The notes: generated from the letters alone by a model not told the origin. A stretch of 64,000 bases of DNA from an alpha proteobacterium U9-1i (GCA_000974665.1 BBSY01000002.1:1798001-1862000); one strand, 5' to 3'. Shown: positions 39,842 through 48,735, counted from the stretch's first letter. Program-made: numbers and translations.

Positions 39842-41964
39842 TCCTCGCTCTTCGGCTTCAGCGCGCCGGAGAACGTCAACACAGCAAGCGCCGCCAAGAT
39901 CGCGCCAAAGATCGCGTACAGCGCATGCGCCCAGCGCCAGGCCGCCGCGCCTTCGAACGCACGCCATTGCGTCTCGCCAAGCTGCATGCCGGCAAACAAT
40001 TCAGCGCCCGGCGCACGCCCCGGCGCGCAGAGCGATTGCTGGCCGAGGTCGATGATCGGCAACGCCACATCGACCGCATACAACGCCGGCTCAATGGTTC
40101 CGCCGCAGCGCGCGCCCGATTGCGTCACCAGCGCGCCTTGCGCGTCCATCGCCAACACGCCGGCCACGCCGATCACCAAAAACAGCGCCAACGCGCGCAC
40201 GATCCGCAACGGCGCGAAGCCATAGCCGGCGATCAAGCCGAACGCGGAGGAGAACAGCCACGTCAGCGGCCCAGCCGAAGCATGCAGTGTGCGCTGATCA
40301 TGCTGCGCCAGCAGCACATGGCGCGCGTCCTCGCGCTGGCCGGCGCGGGCGTACACGTCCGCGAGCGCCGCGTAGGGTTGCGGTGAGAAGCGCGGCGCGC
40401 GCCGCACCCACGCCAAACGCTGGCGCCAGCGATCGTCCTTTGCGTTGCTTTCGATGCGCCCGTAGCTGAAGCCGTCCAGATCGAGCGAAGCTGCTTCCGC
40501 GCCCCAACCGCTCTTCAGATCGTCCTCCAGCGACGCACAGCTTGCGCCAGAAAGATCGATCGCGCCGTCGGCCTGCATCGTCAATTGTTTGGCCTGCACG
40601 GCGCCACGCACATGCACATCCGCGAATGACAGCAGCGCGCCTTTCGCGCCCTCCGGCCCGGGCCCGCGCAATTCGAGGTTCACCCACGCCAATGCGCCAT
40701 CGATTTGCGCGCGCTCAAACTTGGCGCCGCCTTCGATCACGGTTTTCTGTCCGTGCGGGGCGTAGCCGCTGTCGGCGATCTTGAACGTCACATTGCCGCC
40801 GACGCGCATGTTCGGCGCGCGAATGGCCCAGCCGCCGGCGTTCAGAAATCGCCCGCCGCCGAAGGCGAGATAGCCATCGACGCGCGCGTCCGGTAGGAAG
40901 ATCTCGCCCTTGACATTGGCGCCGTGCAGCAGCACCGCGCCGCCAACACGCAGGTTCGGCGCATCGATCGCGCGTCCGAACTTCTCGCGGCCGCTGACGG
41001 CATGCGTCAGCTCGACGCCGCGAAGATCGAGATTGCGCGCGATGGACGCGCCTTGCAGCACGATTTGTCCGGCGATCTTCGCCGCGCCCAAAACCTGTCC
41101 GCCGATCTCGGCATTCCCGAAGATCAGGGCGGGGCCGCCATCGTTGCGGAAGGAGCCGCCACTTAAATCAACGTCGCCGCCGATGCGCGCGCTGAGCGCG
41201 TTGACTTGGCCCTCGGCCTTGAATTTGTCGCGCAGGCACACCGATCCGCCCACGCGCGCATCGTTCAGAACCAGCGCGTGTCCCTCGGCGTTGTCGCTGC
41301 GGTTGAGCAATTGCGCGCCGTCAGCCTGGATGCGGCCATGAATGTGCGCGCCCGCCAGCCAAACGCAGCCGAGTGCATCAAAGCCGTCATCGATCATCAG
41401 ATTGCCGATGATCTCCGCGCCCTGAAGAAACAGCGCGTCGTCGTCGGCTTCCGCCGCGCGCGCGAGCTTTGCGCCGCTCAACGCAACATCGCCATCGATA
41501 CGCGCGCCGCGTGCGCGCACGAGCAGCGTTTCGGTTCCCGGATCGCCAGAAAGCGGAGTGATAGCGCGCAAATCTAGTTCGCCGTCGATCGCCGTCTCAT
41601 CTGCGATCAGCGCGCGCAATTGGCTGCCATGTAGGGAAACCCGCGCCAAACGCGCGTGCGAAAGATCGATTGTCTCGGGAATGTCACAGGCGATCAGCGC
41701 CAAAGCGGGAAGCCCCGCACCGCCGGCGCCGGTGCAATCGGTGAGGTCCAGCGCGCCTTCGACCCGCACGCCTTTCAGGCGCACGCCCGGCGTGCGCACC
41801 GGCCAGCCTGCGTCCAGTCCCAGCATCAATTTGCGCAGAAAACCGGCCCGCACCTGCGGCTTGCCCGGCCCGCCCATGGCGCTGAAATCGGCCACATCGC
41901 CGTCGCGCGTTCTGTCGAGCACGAATTGCTCGTGCGGCGACAGGTCATTCGCGTCGAATGCCAT
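39838..41964 (-). CDS. Large beta-solenoid protein with C-terminal membrane helices
   Basis: A 708-residue protein. From about residue 45 to 470 it is built of ~20-residue repeats with alternating small and hydrophobic residues, such as ARIDGDVALSGAKL, ARIGGDVDLSGGSF and NMRVGGNVTF, typical of a right-handed beta-solenoid like bactofilins. A helical section with a TPR-like PYAALADVYARAGQREDA follows, then two to three membrane helices. There is no signal peptide, so the solenoid is probably cytoplasmic. The start at 41964 follows GGGGGAC. Similar proteins are annotated as membrane-associated oxidoreductases, but I see no cofactor motif. Function unknown. Confidence 0.8.
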   Translation of the reverse strand: MAFDANDLSPHEQFVLDRTRDGDVADFSAMGGPGKPQVRAGFLRKLMLGLDAGWPVRTPGVRLKGVRVEGALDLTDCTGAGGAGLPALALIACDIPETIDLSHARLARVSLHGSQLRALIADETAIDGELDLRAITPLSGDPGTETLLVRARGARIDGDVALSGAKLARAAEADDDALFLQGAEIIGNLMIDDGFDALGCVWLAGAHIHGRIQADGAQLLNRSDNAEGHALVLNDARVGGSVCLRDKFKAEGQVNALSARIGGDVDLSGGSFRNDGGPALIFGNAEIGGQVLGAAKIAGQIVLQGASIARNLDLRGVELTHAVSGREKFGRAIDAPNLRVGGAVLLHGANVKGEIFLPDARVDGYLAFGGGRFLNAGGWAIRAPNMRVGGNVTFKIADSGYAPHGQKTVIEGGAKFERAQIDGALAWVNLELRGPGPEGAKGALLSFADVHVRGAVQAKQLTMQADGAIDLSGASCASLEDDLKSGWGAEAASLDLDGFSYGRIESNAKDDRWRQRLAWVRRAPRFSPQPYAALADVYARAGQREDARHVLLAQHDQRTLHASAGPLTWLFSSAFGLIAGYGFAPLRIVRALALFLVIGVAGVLAMDAQGALVTQSGARCGGTIEPALYAVDVALPIIDLGQQSLCAPGRAPGAELFAGMQLGETQWRAFEGAAAWRWAHALYAIFGAILAALAVLTFSGALKPKSED

Positions 41965-42032
41965 CAAGTCCCCCGGCCCCCCAGCCGTGCTATTTGTAAG
42001 CACGCCCGCGCATCCGAGGCGAGTCGGCTTAT

Positions 42033-43475
42033 ATGAAAGAGATGACAGACACGGCCCCAGCGCCTGCGCCCCAGAACGCGCAATCGAACCTGCCGGAGCT
42101 TTCGGTTTCCGAGCTTGCGCAAGCCGTAAAGCGCACCATGGAAACGAATTTTGACCGCGTGCGCGTCCGCGGGGAATTGGGCCGTGTACTGATCGCCAAG
42201 TCCGGCCACCTCTATGTCGACCTGAAAGACGAAAACGCGACCATCTCCACGATCATGTGGAAAACCAATGTCGCGCAATTGGGCTTTAAACCGGAAGAGG
42301 GGCTGGAGGTGGTGGCCGAGGGTCGCCTCTCCACCTATCCCGGCCGCTCGCAATATCAGCTGATCGCCGAGCGCATGTCGCCCGCCGGTGTCGGCGCGCT
42401 GCTGGCGCAACTCGAAAAGCTGAAGGCGCGGCTCACGGCCGAAGGCTTGTTCGCGCCCTCGCGCAAGAAGCCCATTCCGTACCTGCCGCGCGTGATCGGG
42501 GTCGTCACATCGCCCACGGGTGCTGTGATCCGCGACATCCTGCATCGCCTGGAAGAGCGCTTCCCGCGCAAAGTGCTGCTGTGGCCGGTGCTGGTGCAGG
42601 GTCCGGAAGCAGCGGGCCAAGTCGCGCGCGCGATCAAGGGCTTCAACAGCTTGCAAGGCGCGCTGCGGCCGGACGTGCTCATCGTCGCGCGCGGCGGCGG
42701 TTCGATCGAGGATCTCTGGGCGTTCAATGAAGAAGTGGTGGTGCGCGCCGCCGCTGAGAGCGTCATTCCGCTGATCAGCGCCGTCGGTCACGAAACCGAT
42801 ACAACTTTGATCGATTTCGCCTCGGACCTTCGCGCACCGACGCCAACAGGCGCTGCGGAAAAGGCCGTACCTGTACGCGCGGAGCTGATCGAACGCATCA
42901 GCGTGCTCGAAGGCCGCCTCAAAGGCGGCCTCGTGCGCGGCCTCGATCGCCGTCGCACCGAACTGCGCGCCGCCGCCGGACGCATGCCGCGTCTGGAAAC
43001 CTTGTTCCAGTTACCGCAGCAGCGCTTCGACCGCGCCGCTGAGCGTTTAAATGCCGCGCTCGTCTCTAACACCCGCACGGCGCAATCGAAGCTCGACAAA
43101 GTCGCCGCCCGCCTGCGGCCGCAAGCTTTGCAGCAGGATGTCACGCGCCGTCGCGAGAAACTCAATGCCGCCGTCGCGCGCCTCAACCCGGCCATCGCCC
43201 GCACGCTCGAGGCGCACAAGAAGCATCTCGTCAGCGCGTCGCGCATGCTTGAAGGAATGTCGCACAAAAGCGTGCTCGCGCGGGGCTTTACGATGGTGAG
43301 CCGCGCCGACGGCACGCTCGTCCGCGCCGGCAAGGACCTGAACGCCGGCGACGCGGTGGTGCTCACATTTGCGGACGAACAAAAGAAGGCGGTGATCGAA
43401 TCGCCGCCGTCGGCTGAAGCGCCGAAGAAGAAGCCAACCGCGAAGGCAGGGCCTGAGACTGGCGATTTGTTTTAG
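42033..43475 (+). CDS. xseA: Exodeoxyribonuclease VII large subunit
   Basis: A 480-residue large subunit of exonuclease VII, which degrades single-stranded DNA. The N-terminal OB-fold (VSELAQAVKRTMETNFDRV and GHLYVDLKDENATISTIMW) is followed by the catalytic domain with VIGVVTSPTGAVIRDILHRL, VARGGGSIEDLWAFNEE and SAVGHETDTTLIDFASDLRAPTPTGAAE in order, then a long coiled-coil and a C-terminal basic tail. An alternative start at 42042 would shorten it by three residues. The small subunit xseB is not in the window. Confidence 0.97.
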   Translation: MKEMTDTAPAPAPQNAQSNLPELSVSELAQAVKRTMETNFDRVRVRGELGRVLIAKSGHLYVDLKDENATISTIMWKTNVAQLGFKPEEGLEVVAEGRLSTYPGRSQYQLIAERMSPAGVGALLAQLEKLKARLTAEGLFAPSRKKPIPYLPRVIGVVTSPTGAVIRDILHRLEERFPRKVLLWPVLVQGPEAAGQVARAIKGFNSLQGALRPDVLIVARGGGSIEDLWAFNEEVVVRAAAESVIPLISAVGHETDTTLIDFASDLRAPTPTGAAEKAVPVRAELIERISVLEGRLKGGLVRGLDRRRTELRAAAGRMPRLETLFQLPQQRFDRAAERLNAALVSNTRTAQSKLDKVAARLRPQALQQDVTRRREKLNAAVARLNPAIARTLEAHKKHLVSASRMLEGMSHKSVLARGFTMVSRADGTLVRAGKDLNAGDAVVLTFADEQKKAVIESPPSAEAPKKKPTAKAGPETGDLF

Positions 43476-43496
43476 CTATGGCGCGAGCGCGGCCTT

Positions 43497-43553
43497 CGAC
43501 AAAGCTCAGGCTTGCGCAATCTGGCGCAGTAGCGCGACCCTGAGCTTGTCGTA
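43497..43553. repeat. Imperfect inverted repeat after xseA
   Basis: CGACAAAGCTCAGG pairs with CCTGAGCTTGTCG, with one extra A in the first arm, across about 28 bases. This CGACAAGCTCAGG palindrome is a common intergenic element in alphaproteobacteria. It lies between convergent xseA and the NAD-regulator gene. Confidence 0.6.
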
Positions 43554-43578
43554 GGGCGCGCAGCTCAGCCCGCGGAAG

Positions 43579-44553
43579 CTATTCCCCGCGTGGCGCCGGC
43601 ACGTGGACGCCGCCAACCGGGCGTTCCGCCAGCACGGACCGTTTGCACCGGAATAGCTCTGCCGGGCGCCCGCCCGCGGCTGTATCGAACTGTCCCGCGC
43701 CTTCCACAAACCCGCTGCGCTCCAGCAAGCGGCGGAAATTTTGCTTATGCAGCGAGAGCCCGGCGATCGCCTCGACCAGCCGCTGCAGATGCAAGAGCGT
43801 GAACAGTTCCGGCGCCAGCTCAAACACTACTGGCCGATATTTGATCTTCGCCCGCAGCCGTCCCATCGCTGTCGCCAGAATGCGGCGGTGATCGGACGCC
43901 ATTGCCGCGCCGAACGTGGAAGCGGCGGTCGCCGGCGCATGTTCGCCGCTGAACCGTGCCAAATCGCGTGTCGCTTCAGGCACAAGCCGCGCTTCGTACA
44001 GCAATTCATAGCGCTCCAGAGAGCGCTCTTCGTTCCACACCGCCCCGTCCAGCGCGAACGCCAGCCGTACGCGCGCCCGCCGTTGCGTTGCGGTCGGTGC
44101 GTCGGCTTCGTTCGCCCACGTGCGTAAGGCTGGCGCAATCTCCGCATCAATCACGGGCGGCCGCCCCGTGCGCCAATCTTCCCATGGGAAAAATTCGTAC
44201 CAGCTCCGCCAGCGTGCTTGCGCGCGGTCCAGCGGTGCGCGCGCCGGCGTCAACGCCAGATACGAGATTGAGATCAACCGATCGGGCGTGGTCTCGATGT
44301 CGCGCAGCGGCGCTTCGCGGCCACGATCGCCGAACGTGTAGAGCTGCTCGACGTAACCGATGTCGAACCCGGTCTGCTCGCTCACCCAGCGCCGCAGCGA
44401 AAGCTCTAGCGTCCGATCGCCCGCCGGATCGAACGGGCCGAACGGCAGCGCCGCATCCGCGTCGCCGTCGTGCGTCACCACGACATACGGCGCGTCTTCC
44501 GTCACCGCGACGATCACCGCCGACAGGCCGATGACGACGCGCGCTCCGCTCAC
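43579..44553 (-). CDS. NAD regulator with degenerate Nudix domain and winged helix
   Basis: A 324-residue NrtR-like regulator. The N-terminal half is Nudix-like (LSAVIVAVTEDAPYVVV and LPFGPFDPAGDRTLELSLRRWVSEQTG), but the catalytic REx2EExG pattern is missing, so it is probably a sensor of ADP-ribose-type ligands rather than an enzyme. The C-terminal half has helical and winged-helix sequence (AMGRLRAKIKYRPVVFELAPELFTLLHLQRLVEAI and NFRRLLERSGFVEG, both quoted in parts). Such proteins control NAD synthesis genes in alphaproteobacteria. Its ATG overlaps the upstream phosphatase stop (ATGA). No nad gene lies in the window. Confidence 0.85.
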   Translation of the reverse strand: MSGARVVIGLSAVIVAVTEDAPYVVVTHDGDADAALPFGPFDPAGDRTLELSLRRWVSEQTGFDIGYVEQLYTFGDRGREAPLRDIETTPDRLISISYLALTPARAPLDRAQARWRSWYEFFPWEDWRTGRPPVIDAEIAPALRTWANEADAPTATQRRARVRLAFALDGAVWNEERSLERYELLYEARLVPEATRDLARFSGEHAPATAASTFGAAMASDHRRILATAMGRLRAKIKYRPVVFELAPELFTLLHLQRLVEAIAGLSLHKQNFRRLLERSGFVEGAGQFDTAAGGRPAELFRCKRSVLAERPVGGVHVPAPRGE

Positions 44554-45083
44554 CGCGCGGCCTCAAACCGCGACGCGAGCGTAAAGGGTTGCGCTTCACC
44601 GACCTCAAGCCAACTCGGCCCGCGCCCTATAGCGTCGATTGCCTTGCGCATGCGCCCGCCGCGACCGAGCGCTTCATCTGCAAGCGCGACGAAACGCCGG
44701 TTCGGGCTTGCGGTGGAGGAGGCGTCGCGCAACGCCCGCGCGATCAGCATTTCGTCATAGTCTGGATTATGCGCGCACGCAGTAATGAATGCGGTCGCCG
44801 TCGAGCGCGAGATGCCGGCGTAGCAATGCACCACCATCGGCGACGCGCGATCCCACGCGGTCACAAACTTCAAGATCGAGTCCATGTGCGCGCTGGCGGG
44901 GGCGTCAAGGCCCTCCATCTCCGCTTCGATGTCATGCACCGAAACGCGCAAGCGCCGTTCGTCAGCCATACCGTCAATCAGCGGAAACGCCGTGCCTGGA
45001 TCGAGCAAGCTCACAACATGCGAGGCTTTGTGTTGGCGCGCCACGTCCGGCGCGCGAGAGAGGGGGCATACAATGATCGGCAT
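44550..45083 (-). CDS. Dual-specificity/tyrosine phosphatase-like protein
   Basis: A 177-residue cysteine phosphatase. The P-loop VVHCYAGISRSTA gives the Cys-x5-Arg signature near residue 89, and the preceding VHDIEAEMEGLDAP holds the probable general-acid Asp. The fold pattern fits small bacterial dual-specificity phosphatases. The substrate may be a phosphoprotein, phosphoinositide or small phosphate ester. It lies between an HD hydrolase gene (nine bases upstream) and the NAD regulator (four-base overlap), so all three form one operon. Confidence 0.88.
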   Translation of the reverse strand: MPIIVCPLSRAPDVARQHKASHVVSLLDPGTAFPLIDGMADERRLRVSVHDIEAEMEGLDAPASAHMDSILKFVTAWDRASPMVVHCYAGISRSTATAFITACAHNPDYDEMLIARALRDASSTASPNRRFVALADEALGRGGRMRKAIDAIGRGPSWLEVGEAQPFTLASRFEAAR

Positions 45084-45092
45084 GGCGCCAGT

Positions 45093-45701
45093 TTACGCCG
45101 GATCGAGCAGAGAGCGGAAGCGCTTCAAAAACGCTTCCTGCACCTCACCCACCGGCATCGGCGTCAGCTTTAGCTTCAAATCCCTCGGTGGCGCACCGAA
45201 AAAGCGTTTGGCTTCCGTAACCTCAAAGCCGGCCAGTTGAATCGCCTCGAAATACGCGCAGATCAGATCTGCGCGTTTGATCGTCGTTTTCACGGCGGCG
45301 CTAGGATGGGGCGGCAGCCCAAAACGCAGATGGATCGCTGCTTCAAGCTTTGCCTCGAATGCTTTGTAGTCGAGCCCAAGTGCGGCCTTGAACGGGCTGA
45401 TCATGTCACCGATCACGTATTCCGGCGCGTCGTGCAAAAGCGCCATCAGCCGTTCGCGCTTTCCCCATTCCGGCGCAAGCTTGCGGCAGATGCGCTCCAC
45501 CTCGATCGAGTGCTGCGCCACCGAGAAGGCGTGCGCGCCGGTGGTTTGCCCATTCCACCGCGCCACGCGCGCCAGGCCCTGGGCGATGTCCTCGATCTCG
45601 ATGTCGAGCGGCGAGGGATCGAGCAGATCGAGCCGCCGGCCAGACAACATGCGTTGCCAAGCGCGTGGGCCTTCTTTTTTGCGTTGCGCCGGTTGCGCCA
45701 T
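45093..45701 (-). CDS. YfbR-like HD-domain hydrolase
   Basis: A 202-residue HD-superfamily phosphohydrolase resembling YfbR 5'-nucleotidases. Metal ligands are visible: the His in TGAHAFSVAQHS, the HD pair in LMALLHDAPEYVIGD and the late Asp in TTIKRADLICAYFE. It removes phosphate from deoxynucleotides or a related compound in the cytoplasm. It is the first gene of an operon with a phosphatase and the NAD regulator, which suggests a nucleotide or NAD-related theme. Confidence 0.87.
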   Translation of the reverse strand: MAQPAQRKKEGPRAWQRMLSGRRLDLLDPSPLDIEIEDIAQGLARVARWNGQTTGAHAFSVAQHSIEVERICRKLAPEWGKRERLMALLHDAPEYVIGDMISPFKAALGLDYKAFEAKLEAAIHLRFGLPPHPSAAVKTTIKRADLICAYFEAIQLAGFEVTEAKRFFGAPPRDLKLKLTPMPVGEVQEAFLKRFRSLLDPA

Positions 45702-45761
45702 GAGAATCCGCCTTTGCCGCCAATGTAGGCGTTCGGGTGCGTCCGCTTAAGCGGCTTCGCT

Positions 45762-47651
45762 TCAGGCGCAGCTAAAATCCGCGTCGCCCACCGGCCGGCA
45801 TTGCGGCGGAAAGCCGTGTTCGCGCCAATATTGGTCAATTCGCATTTCGCGAACGAAATTTTTGAACGCGCCGGATTGGCGATATTCCGGCGCCTCTGGA
45901 ATCCAAAGCGGGAAGAATGAGCCCTGGCCGGTATAGACCATGTCATAAGCGCCCAGAGCCAAAGTCACCGGAAACAGCTTCCGCTTGTTGAAGTCGGAAG
46001 CGCGCAGCCACGTCCGCAGAGCCCGCCGCGCGGCGATGCGATCAGCGTGCGGATCGCGCAACGCCGCCAACACTGGCGCCGGCATCGGCTGTTCGTGCGC
46101 CAGCGATTGCAGGACTTGCTGCACTGAGGCCTCGTCGCCGCGCTCAATGAACGCCAGCAGCAGGATCGCATCGTCGGGCGGCGCCTGATGGTTCACTAAG
46201 GTGCGATATTCGGCAATCGCGCGATCGGTCTGGCCGCGCATGTGCAGCACCCACATCAGATGCTCGCGGCAGCGATCATAGGCTGAATCGAGCGCGACAC
46301 AGCGTTCAAGCAAAGTCTGCGACCGCTCCAAATAGCCAAGCTTGTGCATCTCGATCGCCAACCACAACAACGCCGTCGTGTTGGTGGGATCGAGCGTCAC
46401 CGCGCGTTCGAGCTCGCCGGTCGATCCGTTCCAATTGTATGGCGCCTCATAATTGCTCATCACGCCGTTGATCGCGTGCGCGAGCGAGAGGTTCGGGTCG
46501 AGCCGCAGCGCCGTCGCCACCGCCTCTTGCGCTTCGACCGTTGGGCGTCCGTGTTTGGCAAAGGACGCCGCCGCAAACAATTCCCAGCCTCGCGCAAAGC
46601 GCGGGTCGGCCGCCACCGCTTGCTCCGCGAGCGCGACGCTGCGGGCCAAGTCGCTGCGCGCCACGAACAATTCTCGCGCGCGTAGGTAAAGCTCATACGC
46701 TTGCAGGTTCTCCGTGCCGGCCGCCGCGCTCCGCACCTCAGTATTTTGCGGCCCGAGTTCATCGTGCAGCGCGCCGCGCATCTCGTTGACGACGCGGCTG
46801 GCGATCTCATCCTGGATCGCCAGCAAATTCTGTACGCTCAACCGGCGCTCATAGGTCCGGGTCCATTCCGTGTGACCGCTCTGCGCTTCGATCAGGCGCA
46901 CATGCACGCGCACGCGGTCCCGGTCTGTGCGCACTGTGCCTTCGAGTACGTTGCGTACGCCCAGTTCACGTGCGATCGCAGGCGTGGTCAGGTCGTCGCG
47001 GTCTTTGTACGCAAACGATGACGTGCGCGACGCGACGCTGAGGCCATCGACGCCCATCAGCACGTTGAGGATTTCTTCCGACAAGCCGTCGGCGAAATAT
47101 GCGCGGTCGCGCGCCGGCGAGAGATCCTCGAATGGCAGTACGGCGATGCTGGCCGGTATGCGCGCGCGCGTCGCTGACGCACTGGGCGCAATCTGCGTGA
47201 CGCCCCACAACGCGCCGGCGGCCGCCAGCACCATCGCCACGAACGCCGCAGCGAAGCCAAAGTGCGGTCTGCTTTGAGCTGGCTTTGGCGAGGCCGGGGC
47301 GGCTGTGTTCACGAACGCTTCCGCTGGCGCTTGTTCGGTCACCGCCAGCATGAACCGGTAGCCGCGGCCGTGGGCGGTGGCGATGTATGTGGGCTGCCGG
47401 GCGTCGTCGCCGATGGCGCGCCGCAGGTCTCGCATCGCCGTCGTCAGCACCGCTTCCGAAACGAAGCGGCCTTCCCATACGGTCTCGATCAACTCTTCCT
47501 TGGTGACCAAACGTTGCGGCGACTGCATCAAGGCGACGAGCAAAGCGAATGGCTTTGGCCCCAGATCCACCGGGTGGCTGGCCAGCCAGGCGCGCTGATC
47601 TTGGAGGTCGAGCGCAAGTGCGCCCGCCCGCAACATTTGTTTGTCCGCCAT
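45762..47651 (-). CDS. Membrane-anchored OmpR-type winged-helix regulator with TolB-like and TPR domains
   Basis: A 629-residue CadC-like regulator. Residues ~1-105 are the OmpR/PhoB winged helix (LGPKPFALLVALMQSPQRLVT, ELIETVWEGRFVSEAVLT and HGRGYRFML in order). A membrane helix at about 135-155 follows. The periplasmic part starts with a TolB-like domain (IAVLPFEDLSPARDRAYFADG, then GVRNVLEGTVRTDRDRVRV), and from about 330 it has TPR-type helices. This architecture couples a periplasmic signal to DNA binding. It is divergent from the UrcA gene, and the 247-base gap holds a phased TCAG array. Confidence 0.93.
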   Translation of the reverse strand: MADKQMLRAGALALDLQDQRAWLASHPVDLGPKPFALLVALMQSPQRLVTKEELIETVWEGRFVSEAVLTTAMRDLRRAIGDDARQPTYIATAHGRGYRFMLAVTEQAPAEAFVNTAAPASPKPAQSRPHFGFAAAFVAMVLAAAGALWGVTQIAPSASATRARIPASIAVLPFEDLSPARDRAYFADGLSEEILNVLMGVDGLSVASRTSSFAYKDRDDLTTPAIARELGVRNVLEGTVRTDRDRVRVHVRLIEAQSGHTEWTRTYERRLSVQNLLAIQDEIASRVVNEMRGALHDELGPQNTEVRSAAAGTENLQAYELYLRARELFVARSDLARSVALAEQAVAADPRFARGWELFAAASFAKHGRPTVEAQEAVATALRLDPNLSLAHAINGVMSNYEAPYNWNGSTGELERAVTLDPTNTTALLWLAIEMHKLGYLERSQTLLERCVALDSAYDRCREHLMWVLHMRGQTDRAIAEYRTLVNHQAPPDDAILLLAFIERGDEASVQQVLQSLAHEQPMPAPVLAALRDPHADRIAARRALRTWLRASDFNKRKLFPVTLALGAYDMVYTGQGSFFPLWIPEAPEYRQSGAFKNFVREMRIDQYWREHGFPPQCRPVGDADFSCA

Positions 47652-47680
47652 GGTGGCTGGGTAGCACGCGGTCGCGGCGC

Positions 47681-47814
47681 TCAGAAAGTCACCACGCCGT
47701 CATCAGAACAGTCTCAGAATTTTCTCAGGAGTCGCGGGCGCGAAGAAATTCAACATGGTTTCAGCCAGTTAAAGCATTCGCTGCACGTTTCAGAGGTTTT
47801 CAGCGCGCTTTCAG
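47681..47814. promoter_or_regulatory. Phased array of TCAG motifs, candidate operator of the wHTH regulator
   Basis: TCAG occurs at 47681, 47703, 47714, 47725, 47761, 47790, 47800 and 47811 in the same direction, usually as TCTCAG or TTTCAG. Spacings of 22, 11, 11 and 10, 11 bases keep the sites on one face of the helix in two triplets. OmpR-type regulators commonly bind direct repeats of this period. A ninth TCAG (47885) touches the urcA ribosome site. Confidence 0.65.
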
Positions 47815-47898
47815 GACCTGACCGGCCGGGCCCAGGCAGGGTCCGCGATGTCGCTGCGGCGGCAGCCGGTCCGCGCCGGCTCTTTCAGGAGAAGTATC

Positions 47899-48195
47899 AT
47901 GTCAGTGAAGTCGATCGCGCTCGTCGCGGCCCTGGTCCTTGTTGGCGTTACCCAACCGGCGTCCGCCATGTCCAGCCAAGCCGATCCACCGTTCCGGTTC
48001 AGTTTCGACCGCGCCGAACTCGCCAGCCCCGACGCCGGCCGCGCGCTCGAAGCGCGCCTGCGGGCCGAGGCCGCAACCTATTGCCGGCGTTCGGCCAGTG
48101 AGGGGAGTTCGCCGGTTTTGTCGCGAGGTTGCCAGCGTTCCGTCTTCGAGGCGGCGCGGGCGGCCCTCGTCCGTGCGCGCGCGGGGCACGGGTGA
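47899..48195 (+). CDS. UrcA-family secreted protein
   Basis: A 98-residue exported protein with signal peptide (residues 1-23, ending ASAM). The mature part has the UrcA pattern: FRFSFDRAELASPDAGRALEARLRAEAATYC (in parts: a short strand, then a helix ending in Cys) and a second Cys in RGCQRSVFEAARAAL, giving one disulfide. UrcA proteins are widespread in Caulobacter and relatives with unknown function. AGGAG lies close before the ATG, itself overlapping a TTTCAG motif. It is divergent from the wHTH/TolB regulator and is followed by a strong terminator. Confidence 0.82.
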   Translation: MSVKSIALVAALVLVGVTQPASAMSSQADPPFRFSFDRAELASPDAGRALEARLRAEAATYCRRSASEGSSPVLSRGCQRSVFEAARAALVRARAGHG

Positions 48196-48200
48196 GGGAT

Positions 48201-48243
48201 GGCGTGGCGGTCGGACTTCCCTGCGGCCGCCACGCCTTTTTTT
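48201..48243 (+). terminator. Rho-independent terminator after the UrcA gene
   Basis: GGCGTGGCGG (48201-48210) and CCGCCACGCC (48227-48236) form a perfect 10-bp stem over a 16-base loop, followed by seven T. This is the clearest intrinsic terminator on the plus strand here. Confidence 0.92.
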
Positions 48244-48384
48244 CGCATTAAGGTGAAGGGGCGTTAGCCACGCTTTCTTCACCCGCGTGAAGGGAACGCT
48301 AAGCATGGTCTGCTAAAAGGTGAGATATGCGTCACCATTGAGTACGCAGAAGGCGTGCTGAAGGACGTTGGACGAACGACGACG

Positions 48385-48735
48385 ATGTATTGGGTGGATT
48401 GCGATACCTATTTCGGGCCGGACCGACGCCGTGCTGCGAAAATGCGCCTGATGGACCGGCGTAAAGAAAACCTTGCGCGCCGTCCGCCTGCTCTCAATAG
48501 CGCATTGCGTCAGTTGCGCTTCCGCGTGATCGACGCAACCGGGGAAGGCGCGAAAGCCTTCGCATCTCGCGCCCAAGGCGTCGCAAAACTAGCCGAAATC
48601 GATCGCGAGCCGCGTGCATCGGCGATGCTCGCGCGTTTGGCGCAACATGTTGGCACGCGCGGCGTATGCGCCGATCTTCGCGAGACGCTCTACGGCCACC
48701 TCGACACCATCCACGGTGCTTTGCAGGCAGCCTAA
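48385..48735 (+). CDS. Small conserved hypothetical protein with FGPDRR motif
   Basis: A 116-residue soluble protein. It opens MYWVDCDTYFGPDRRRAAKMR and MDRRKENLARRP; the FGPDRR-type motif is common in short alphaproteobacterial proteins. The rest is helical (ALNSALRQLRFRVIDATG, then SAMLARLAQHVGTRG and ETLYGHLDTIHGAL). An upstream GTG at 48355 could add ten residues; neither start has a strong ribosome site. No family function is known to me. It is followed by an A/T-rich stretch with TTCC-acatcat-GGAA, possibly a promoter region for the next gene. Confidence 0.65.
   Translation: MYWVDCDTYFGPDRRRAAKMRLMDRRKENLARRPPALNSALRQLRFRVIDATGEGAKAFASRAQGVAKLAEIDREPRASAMLARLAQHVGTRGVCADLRETLYGHLDTIHGALQAA

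Noticed and set aside
38507..39967. A 486-codon minus-strand frame
   Set aside because: It is antisense to the serine hydrolase gene, which carries the full SxxK/YSN/HSG set.
47681..47888. TCAG array as a CRISPR or simple tandem repeat
   Set aside because: Units are only 4-6 bases with unrelated spacers of 5-70 bases and no longer repeat; an operator array fits better.
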